A stretch of 64,000 nt of DNA from contig MNCI01014752.1 in NCBI GenBank assembly GCA_015680685.1, forward strand, positions 287,270 through 351,269, given 5' to 3'. A model generated the notes under the pieces. That model made no database searches, was not told the origin of the DNA, and saw nothing but the letters and a program-made list of their open reading frames with translations. The position numbers and the translations under genes were made by a program. Positions 56,188 through 64,000 of this stretch are shown here, piece by piece. Position 1 is the first letter of the stretch. Each line of letters begins with the position of its first letter. Origin of the DNA: Gnetum montanum. Its lineage: Eukaryota > Streptophyta > Gnetopsida > Gnetales > Gnetaceae.

Positions 56188-58600
56188 ATGGCTTCTTCTC
56201 ATAAGGTTAACTCACCTAGGAATAACATGGAAGACAGTCGACAACATATACATAACGAAGATCAGCGAGTGCCTCAAAAATATAAGATGACATATACTCA
56301 TCCCGATGAGTATGTGCCTGATCTTACCTTTACCCTCCATCAAGATGAACAGTTGCACTAGAGAGATTTGTTTGGTAACATAGTGTTACCTCCAGATCGT
56401 GTTGTCCCTAACATGCTTCTCCGTGCTTTGGCACAGACCAGCATGACAGAACTTTTCATTGAATACGTTGCTGGAGAATATGATATAAGGGATTATCATC
56501 CCACTGCTTTGCAACATATGAGGGACGAAAGGTAGGAGAGCCAACATACATTGTTGAAGGGCAAGGTCCCCGATGTCCTTAGTGAAATAGGAGACAAGGA
56601 ATCCCTCATGACGGGTTTCTTAGAAAATGATGTTCCTCCTCCTTACAATGGTGAAGAGGTTAGGCATCAGAGCTTGTGATTAACTATACATGCTACAGGC
56701 TTTGATCCCTGTGAACACCAACTGTTCACGGTAGGAACAACCACTCACNTCATTCACACTCTCCTTCCACATCTGGGCGCAGCCATCATGAGCATAAAGA
56801 TGAGGATAAAAGTAAAAAAGATGAAAGACCTCGACAGGAAGGTCAAGAGGAGTTAGGACAAGGGCAAGGATGTAGGGAGAGTAGGGAACCACGACACAGA
56901 CATCATAGACATCATGAAAGAGATGATCATGATGAACCCCTACTTGCAACCCAAAGCATGCTAGACATCATAGAGGCAGTTAGGATCCCCATAAGGTACT
57001 TAAAAGACAGTCGGATCAAGCGTTTGGACATAAATAATATCCCATGTTTTGAAGGGGGATACAACGCTAATCCTCAACATCATTTATAGGCATTCCATGA
57101 TGCTTGTGCCTTGCAAAATATAGATAATGAGTGGTAGAAGCTTAAGTTGTTCCGAAGGATACTCACCAAAGAAGTAGAGAGCTGGTACCGGTCCTTAGAA
57201 CCAGAAACCATCAGGAGGTGGAGTACGATGCTTGAACTATTCAACAAATATTAGACGTACTCTAGAGTGTCCAATCTATGTAAGAAGATCCAAGGTTGGA
57301 AACAAGGTGCTTATGAATCCTTCGATGCTGCCATGGCCCGCTACTATACATTACTACATCATTGCCCGGGCCATGGGTACGCTAAGCGGGATCAACTTAG
57401 CCACATCGTGGATGGGCTAAGGAATGAAATGAGAAGAACTCTTGGGACTTATGCCCAAGGGAAGATTTCCCAACTTAGAGCCCATGAAGTTGAAAGTTTG
57501 TTGGAACAAGTAGCGTAAGAAGAAGGTGAGCTACTTAAAAGGGAAAGTGCGGAGGAGTACAATCGCGATCCCTCCCTTCGAAAGAAGGGAGTGAAATTTT
57601 GTGATGATGAGGATGAGTCACCAATCTAAGAGTTGGTGAATCGGAAAACTTTGCCGATCCAAAAGTTAACAACCGAGGTATTGGCTAAAGTAGATTAAAT
57701 GTGGGATTCCTTGGACTCAAGAATTGAAACAGTCTTGAAAATTGTAGAAGAGTCTAAGGTAGAGTAAAGTAGTGACAAAGGAAAGAACAAGAGGAGAGAT
57801 TTAAGCCCTGCACATAACAAGGGCAAGGAAAAAATCACTAACTCTGATGTTCCTGTAGATTCTGACACAGAAGATGATGGTGGATGTGAGGTCTACTACT
57901 ATAACCATCCTAAGGGATGTTGTCCTATTATCTCACATGTACAGGAGTCTGGGGTGTATGCACTAAATCCAAGACTTAATCAATGGCAAACACCGTGAAG
58001 GTTACCTTATCCACAAGGTAACCCAAGGTAGTTCCACCAACCCTTAACATATTACCCAAGTGGAACGCCTCCTTAGCCCATCGGACAGCATCAGCAATGG
58101 AAATACCCATAGTCATGGGGGATGCCATCACTAAAACAATAGTACCCTTACCAGAAGCCTGATCCTTATGGATATTATGTGCAGCAGCCAATTTCTCTAA
58201 GTGACTCTATGGGTCACGCAACCCCCAACCGTCACTACCAAGCTCGGGAGTACTTTAGAAGGACTCCTTCTCCTTCAGGAGACACTCCATGCCCACACCA
58301 TCCTCCTAATCCATCCACACCTCTTCCACCTCAAGTAGTTCTCGTAACACCTCCTGCTTCAACAATGTAAGGGGAACTTCCTCCTCAACCGCAGAAACGT
58401 CACGTTGCAAGAGCTGTAAATATCCAACTTGCTACTGGTTTTGACAATTGTAAAAAGAGAAGGCCTTACTTCAGAACCAAAAGCCCAGACAAACTCTCAT
58501 AACAACAAGTGGTTGGGCACATGTATAGGCCTCTAACCACTAACCCTTCGGAGAACCCTTTAGTCCAACAACTAAGTACGCAAACGGTTATGTTGACACA
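56188..58600 (+). pseudogene. gag: gag of element E (broken, with assembly gap)
   Basis: Start MASSHKVNSPRNN at 56188. THPDEYVPDLTFTLHQDEQL. After the N at 56749 the sequence skips roughly 130 bp relative to F1 (most of the His-rich/serine-rich stretch). Capsid region 57000-57480 (NNIPCFEGGYNANPQHH, QGWKQGAYESFDAAMARYY, HIVDGLRNEMRRTLGTYAQG). Knuckle CEVYYYNHPKGCC, second Cys lost as in F1. Pro-rich tail about 58179-58370. Stops are mostly TAG/TAA replacing CAG/CAA. Confidence 0.84.
56749..56749. other. Assembly gap (N)
   Basis: No duplicated ends here. Comparison with F1 (53110-53240) shows missing gag sequence, so this N hides a real gap of about 130 bp or a deletion. Confidence 0.7.
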
Positions 58601-59345
58601 TACTGTAACTGACTGGATAAAGGTGGGCCATCTTCCCAGGAAACTATCTGACCCTGGGAATCCCTTAATTCATTTATAGCTCATTGGAAATGCACCACAT
58701 TGAGCTCTTCTTAACTTAGGTTCCGGAATCAACTTAATTTCAAGAAAGATGTATCATGCCTGGAACCTGTACCAACTTAAGAAGAGCAACATACAACTGG
58801 AGCTGGCTGACCAGTCCATCACCATTCCCTTAGGGTTGGTGGAGGACATTATCACCACTATGTGTGGGTGGTCATACCCAACCGATTTCCTGGTGATTGA
58901 GGTTAACAATGAAGGGGGTTTCCCCATTATAATGGGAAGGCCATGGCTAACTACCGTAGACGTGTACCTAGGAATCCGTGATCTTTCCTTACAGATTTCT
59001 AAGATGAATATTTACGGAAAGATCAAGAAGAAGAAAGTTCCATGCATCACATACAGTGATTCATCGGGTGATGACATGGAGGATATGTCTCCATGTGAGA
59101 GGTGTTCCCATGAAAGTGAGAAACAAAGATGCCTATATGTAGCAACCATACAAGAAGTAGTAGACACCCCGTGGTTGTCAGCTACTCGTAAGAGCAAACA
59201 AATATGCATGGAATGAACTGAGGCTATAACTCATGCTAACAATGAAAGCATATATACATTGGAACATGAGCATCGCCAACTTCCACCCCTGAATCTAAGA
59301 TCATCAATTGGGAGAAGTTGGGCACTTCTTAGAAATTCAAATAGA
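58601..59345 (+). pseudogene. pr: Protease of element E (catalytic Asp to Asn)
   Basis: ALLNLGSGINLIS at about 58704-58742: the catalytic Asp is Asn (AAC, 58713-58715). Then a well-preserved 155-residue frame (58749-59216) with IPLGLVEDIITTMCGWSYPTDFLVIEV, FPIIMGRPWLTTVDVYLGI and KVPCITYSDSSGDD. After 59216 the frame would have led into RT (IGRSWALLRNSN aligns with the B sequence just before RT), but the sequence jumps at about 59345. Confidence 0.84.
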
Positions 59346-61408
59346 CACTCATTATTTCAGATCTCTCCCTTACAACTCAATCATGGGGGAGATGGCCACC
59401 TATGCTGACCATATGGGGTCCTCAGTTCTTTTAAGTTTTTGTTTTACAACATTTTTGTCTTACACATTTTTGTTTTACAAATTTCTTTCATTTTTCTAAT
59501 CTTTGTTTTACAACTTTCTTTAACTTTTTTAATTTTTGTTTTACAACATCATTATACTTTTCCATTTTTTGTGTGAGTGCGTGTGTGTATCCACCATGTA
59601 AGTTCTTCCCATAATAAGTGTTCAGACTGATGGTATGAATTGTTTTCATATTGATTGCTAATGTTTGGTTTTTTCCTTTAAGGTATAATGTTGATACTAA
59701 GGTATGTTTCTTTTGATATGGCAGGCAATGAGATCACTTCATCCATCCATCCACCAATTTCTATGGTCTCTCTTAGCTTGGAAATGTATAGTTCCCTTCT
59801 AATAATAACTTTAACGAATTAGTGACTGGGTATTTCTCAAACTAAGGAAGGACTCAAGGATTGCAAAGGGTGTGACTTCAAGGGAACTTGATGTTTTTGT
59901 GTTGGTCATTCTCTTGGATGCTTGGATGTTCCCTTCTTGAGTTTTCTTATCGTTTTGATGTCACCCAATTATCGGAAGCTGAGACAATAAAAATAAGAAG
60001 TCTTTGCATGGTGTGGTTATCATGCATAAAAACACAAACCAAAAAAAATAAAAAAGAGAAGAAAAAAGTGAGAATTCAAGGCNCCAAAAAAAATAAAAAA
60101 GAGAAGAAAAAAGTGAGAATTCAAGGCACACCCCTTAGACGAAATAAACTTTGGGCTGCAAGCACTGGTTATGGAACCAAAAGTGTTTCCTCTAACTAAG
60201 GCCCTTCTGGCTTCCCATTCACTCCTTTGTTTCATCGGAATGGTGGTGGCTCTTTGAAGATGCATCCTTGTTATCCATGTGAATGGTTTAACCGAATGCA
60301 TTGATGAAAAGTCACTAGAAGTGGTTGGTTTGAGGCCGGAGTTGGAATGAGATTTTCCAAGTCACATTCATCATAAACCACACAAGGGACTATACACCAC
60401 CTTGTTCATGGGATTCCAATCCATTCTACTCTCTCCATCCTTCTCTCCGTTATTCACCTCATTGCCAGTTGTATCATTAGTGTATATATTTTGGTTGATG
60501 CATTGTTTTCTTTTTGGTAAATTCTTATGGTTAAGACTTTAACTCTTGTTCCAAAAGACATTCCCAGAGCCTACAGACTCTTTGAATGTGGGTTTGTCAG
60601 GGCATTAAGGGCATGAGCCTGCTTTGGGGAGGACCCACTGACATTCCTATTTGAAGCATTAGTTAACTTCTTTTTCTTAACATTTTGCAATTAATTTTAT
60701 TTTTGTTCATTCCCATCTTGACATCCATTTCACTGATGTTTTCAGTTGTCCCTTTTTATCTATCTTTCTTACTCCTTTCCCTTCTTCATTCTAAGGCTAC
60801 CAGAGGTTTGCAATTAGTCATGGGTGTACAAGGCCTGCTTTTTTGATTTTCTCCTAGCCCTGAAATTTTTTTATTTTCTTCCTAACCCCTATACCTTTGG
60901 TAGTCATCAGTAACATCTTCCCAGGTCCATATCAGCCATACCACAACCTAGCCAATGGACTTACACCGAAGCAAGGTATTAATTACATGATGATTCATTT
61001 ACACTTGCTAATATATGATTATGTTGTATGTGTAGATGGCAATCATGCAAACAACAGATTGGATCTAGAGATGGAGCAAAACACTTGGAATGGAGCAGCA
61101 CTGAAGCAGCTATGCAAGGAGCAAGATCGATGGCACGCTTATGGATGGACAACAAAAAGTGCAATCTTGGCATTGGCAGCAGTAACACTTTTTTCTATCT
61201 CTCTCTTTCTCTCAAGCTGCCAACAAAGGCCTGATGTCATTGTAATAAGGTGTTCACCCTTGTTGTCATGAACACCAATTTTGTCAAGTCTTGTAATAAT
61301 GATCCGTTCACATTTCATCCCATTAGTTCCATTCCCCTCAATAATTCCATACCTTCCCGATATTATTGTAAGGAACTCGAGAACGAGTTTTCATTCAGTC
61401 ATGGGGGT
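59346..61408 (+). other. 3' non-coding region and polypurine tract of element E
   Basis: Starts near CTCAATCATGGGGGAGATGG (second polypurine motif, 59380-59399), then a TTTTGTTTTACA-type array (59440-59560), ACCTCATTGCCAGT near 60456, the splice-acceptor-like TTGTATGTGTAG|ATGGCAATC (61035/61036), and the terminal tract AGTCATGGGGGTA against the LTR. The 124-residue frame 60897-61271 lies here, but its relation to element B's frame is broken by a frameshift. Confidence 0.75.
60083..60083. other. Assembly join (N) between duplicated ends
   Basis: The 44 bases at 60039-60082 (CCAAAAAAAATAAAAAAGAG...) are repeated exactly at 60084-60127. Confidence 0.9.
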
Positions 61409-62704
61409 ATGATGAGACGCGATATGCACAAGCTGCGATATCGTGTATGCGATATCATGTCTTCCCCTGCGATATCGTGGTCCGCCGCCAAATCTATAAA
61501 TAAGAGGCAACACTCCCCTCATTTGAATATATAGGTTAGAAGTAGCGAAGCTCTAGTAGATTGATCACCCCAGAGATAGAATATTTTCCATGTGCCCATA
61601 GTAGGAGTCCCCCAAGTGAACGACTCTTTATTCGAGCAGCTTTGTACCTTAACGCAAGTTGTGTACAGCAATAAAGATGAACTTTGTAGATAACCTGACA
61701 GTACATGGATAGGTTTAATTAATGTTATTTATTGCTTTCCTAGTAGCACGGCATGAGTACGACTTGGTTATGAGCATTGAAGAATGTGTACGGCTAACCA
61801 AGGAATTGGCTACTCATCACGATTAGATTCTCTCACCCTTATCTTCTAGAACGTGGGGTAAGTACGACCTGGCTACGAGCACCTATGGGTGTGTACGGCT
61901 AGTCAAGGAATTGGTTACTTATCACACTTAGGCTAGTTAGATGCCTTAGTACGACTGCTTCGAGCATGTGTGTTACGTGTGGTAATCCCAGTAACGATTA
62001 GCGTTTGGTAGCCACAGTTGCATAGTCCTAGAATGCAAAATGAGTACGACTTGATTATGAGCATCTAAGGATGTGTACAAATAGTCAAGGAATCAGCTTC
62101 TCATTGCAATGCAGTATGACTACGACTTGATTACAAACATCTAAGTGTGACTACTTGGTAACCCAGTGGCATATCCAGGATCTGCGCTTGGTAATCCCAA
62201 TGGTAGTCGTGCACCAAGATGTGTATGATTAGTCAAGGAATCAGCTACTCATCACATTTAGGCTAGATTAGATTCTCTCAACCCTTTCCTCCTAGTTAAG
62301 TACCTCAGTATGACCATTTCGAGCACATGCATTATGCATGGTGATCGCAGCAATGATTAGCATTTGGTAGCTGTTGTTGTATCGGTTCAGGGTGTGTACG
62401 GTAAGTGGGAATGGATGCTGACACTAGGTAGTTTAAACTTAGTCATTAGTTAGAGTAGTAATTAGTTTCTCAACCCTTCACCTCGATAGCATAGGAGAAA
62501 AACATAAAAACCATAAAAATCATATACCTCAGACTTACTTAACCATACACCATGACAACTACAAGTAAGTCTAGGAAGACAACGAATGATTAACCCCAAG
62601 TGTTCCATGGGGCATGTAGGCACTTAGTCTACGGAGTTCTACCGAATAATGCATGCTACGCTCGTTTTGTAAGGTTGAGTGTAGGGGTACCTCACCACTC
62701 ATCA
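61409..62704 (+). repeat. Chimeric E/F LTR
   Basis: 1296 bp with TGATGA...CTCATCA ends. 61409 to about 62026 follows the LTR of E (55096 onward); from 62026 (TCCTAGAATGC) it follows the LTR of F1 from 51747 to the end. The junction is not at equivalent LTR positions, so the product is longer than either parent and carries extra copies of the GAGTACGACTTG repeat. TATAAATA at 61495-61502. Confidence 0.9.
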
Positions 62705-62724
62705 TTGGCATCATTGCCAGTGAC
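62705..62724 (+). other. Primer-binding site of element F2
   Basis: TTGGCATCATTGCCAGTGAC, tRNA-Asp type with two transitions relative to F1. Confidence 0.75.
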
Positions 62725-62837
62725 TAAGTGTTTGTGTGCCGAATAGAACATAAAGGATATCACTCACATTGTTGGGAGCCTAAACGAACCTTCAAGTTAA
62801 TTAAGAAAAAATTTATATAATGGTGAAATAGCACACT

Positions 62838-64000
62838 GATAAAAATTTCTTCTTTTAACAAGAGCAACTCACCACCNAAAAATTTATATAATGGTGAAAT
62901 TGCACACTGATAAAAATTTCTTCTTTTAACAAGAGCAACTCACCACCTAGGGATAATACAAAGGATAGTCGGTAGTCAAAAACACATAGCTGAAATCAGT
63001 CAAGTCCTAAACAATACAAGATAGTTTTTACTCATTCTGATGAGTATATTCCAAATTTTACCTTTATCCTCCATCAAGACGAATAGCTGCAATGGAGAGA
63101 TTTGCAAGGTAACATCGTGTTACCTCCAGATCAATCAGTCTATAACATGATTCTCCATGCTTTGGCATAGATTAGCATGATAGAATTGTATGTTGAATAC
63201 GTTGCAAAAGACTTTGACATGAGGGATTATTATCCCATAGCTTTACAACTTATGAGGGACTCAAGGCAGGAGAGCCAACATACACTGATGAAGGGCAAAG
63301 GTCCACACGTCCTTAGCGAAATAGGAGATGGTGAACCACTCATAACGGGTTCTCTATCAAGAGATGTTCCCCCTCCTAATGATGATGAGGATGTTGGGTA
63401 TCAGAACCTATGCTCAACGATACACAACCTTGGTTCTGACACCCGTGAACACCAACTGTTCACAGAGGGAACAAAAACTCATGATAACGATGGGCACTTA
63501 AATCGTCACCACGATTAGGGCTGTAGCAGCAGAAGAGAAGGTAGGAAGCATCGTCATGGTGATGGTTCCCCTTCCTCTTCTTCTTCATCTCATCACTCAT
63601 CCTCTCCTTCCACATCTGGGCGCAACCAACATGAGCATAATGGAGAGGATAAAGGTAAGAAAAATGAGAGACCTCAATGAGAGAGGACAAGGGCATGAAC
63701 GAAGGGAAACTAGGGAACAACGTAGACATCATAGGCATCATGAAAGAGATAATCATGATGAACCCCTACTTGCAACCCGAAGTATGCTTGACATAACGGA
63801 GGCTGTTAGAATTCCCACAAGGCATTTAAAAGATAGTCAGATCAAACGCTTAGACATGAATAACATCCCACGCTTTGAGGGGGGATACAACGCTAATCCA
63901 CAACATCATTTACAGGAATTCCATGATGCCTATGCCTTGCAAAATATAGAAAATGAGTGGCAGAAACTTAAGTTGTTTCCCAGGACACTCACCAAGGAAG
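62838..64000 (+). pseudogene. gag: gag of element F2 (partial, start codon lost)
   Basis: Equivalent to F1 gag, but the start ATG is ATT (AAAAATTTCTTC where F1 has AAAAATGTCTTC), in both copies around the N at 62877. MIELYVEYVAKDFDMRDYYP (63177 onward), serine-rich run about 63565-63610 and MNNIPRFEGGYNANPQHHLQ (63850-63920) are readable. A TAG replaces a Gly/Arg-region codon near 63517. It continues beyond the window. Confidence 0.83.
62877..62877. other. Assembly join (N) between duplicated ends
   Basis: The 70 bases at 62807-62876 recur at 62878-62947 with one difference (GAAATAGCAC / GAAATTGCAC). The mismatch suggests that the overlapping ends come from different alleles or element copies. 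Confidence 0.88.

Larger units (their letters stand above)
55096..62026 (+). mobile_element. Ty3-type LTR retrotransposon E (gag-PR only)
   Basis: Inserted at the gag/protease border of F1. 5' LTR 55096-56045, primer-binding site, gag, protease, then a direct jump at about 59345 to the post-integrase region, polypurine tract (61396-61408) and a 3' LTR whose second half is replaced (see 61409-62704). RT, RNase H and INT are absent. A non-autonomous derivative with many stops. Confidence 0.88.
62705..64000 (+). mobile_element. Ty3-type LTR retrotransposon F2 (5' internal part)
   Basis: Begins with the primer-binding site after the chimeric LTR and runs off the window. It is nearly identical to F1 over the leader and gag (compare 52427-53680), so the two are recent relatives or products of one duplication. 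Confidence 0.85.

Noticed and set aside
60897-61271. 124-residue frame in the 3' region of element E as a real gene
   Set aside because: The frame that matches element B (LWM..NKKCNLGI) differs from this one, and a 1-nt shift separates the copies; conservation fits non-coding or splice-linked sequence better.

Overview
This window is repeat-dominated nuclear DNA from a plant with a large genome. A gymnosperm or conifer-like genome is my inference, from very low gene density, old and deeply nested LTR retrotransposons and heavy C-to-T decay; the sequence alone does not prove it. About 48 kb of the 64 kb is one superfamily of Ty3-type LTR retrotransposons. They belong to the Athila/Tat side: the primer-binding site matches tRNA-Asp, the RT carries FLDGYNGYNQI, and the protease site is of the DLG type. 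LTRs start TGATGA and end TCATCA. Every copy is defective. There are two LTR subfamilies: elements B, E, F1 and F2 carry GATATCG-type U3 arrays; A, C, D and H carry GATGTC/GATAT-type arrays.

Layout. 1-4856: element A (minus), cut by the window edge. 4857-6683: unique DNA with SINE copies. 6890-16733: element B (minus), with both LTRs and a full gag-PR-RT-RH-INT order, flanked by an unusual direct duplication of about 206 bp. 16948-28289: the only non-LTR island. It holds a two-exon gene for a secreted PMEI-like protein (20108-22105), a single-exon gene for an acidic, disordered, probably nuclear protein (22775-23536), two tRNA-like SINE families, short tandem duplications, a LINE endonuclease remnant and a probable copia end. 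28290-51377: element H (minus), split by element D (plus, 33303-50191, perfect 5-bp target duplication AAGAC). D's own 5' LTR is split by element C (minus, 33341-43185, target duplication GATAT/GGTAT). 51378-55095: element F1 (plus), inserted in the integrase of H and cut by element E (plus, 55096 onward). E ends in a chimeric LTR (61409-62704) that leads straight into the gag of an F-like element (F2), which runs off the window.

The most interesting parts are: (i) a ~2.8-kb sense-strand third ORF in the env position of H, starting about where related elements show a conserved 3' splice-acceptor-like site; (ii) the long target duplication around B; (iii) the mosaic LTR joining E and F2; (iv) D and E, which carry gag and protease but no RT, RNase H or integrase; and (v) two apparently tRNA-derived SINE families. 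Single N characters at several places sit between duplicated 43-70 bp ends and look like assembly joins.

The two host genes are about 0.7 kb apart on the same strand and are the only credible cellular genes. All other coding sequence is retroelement pseudogene.
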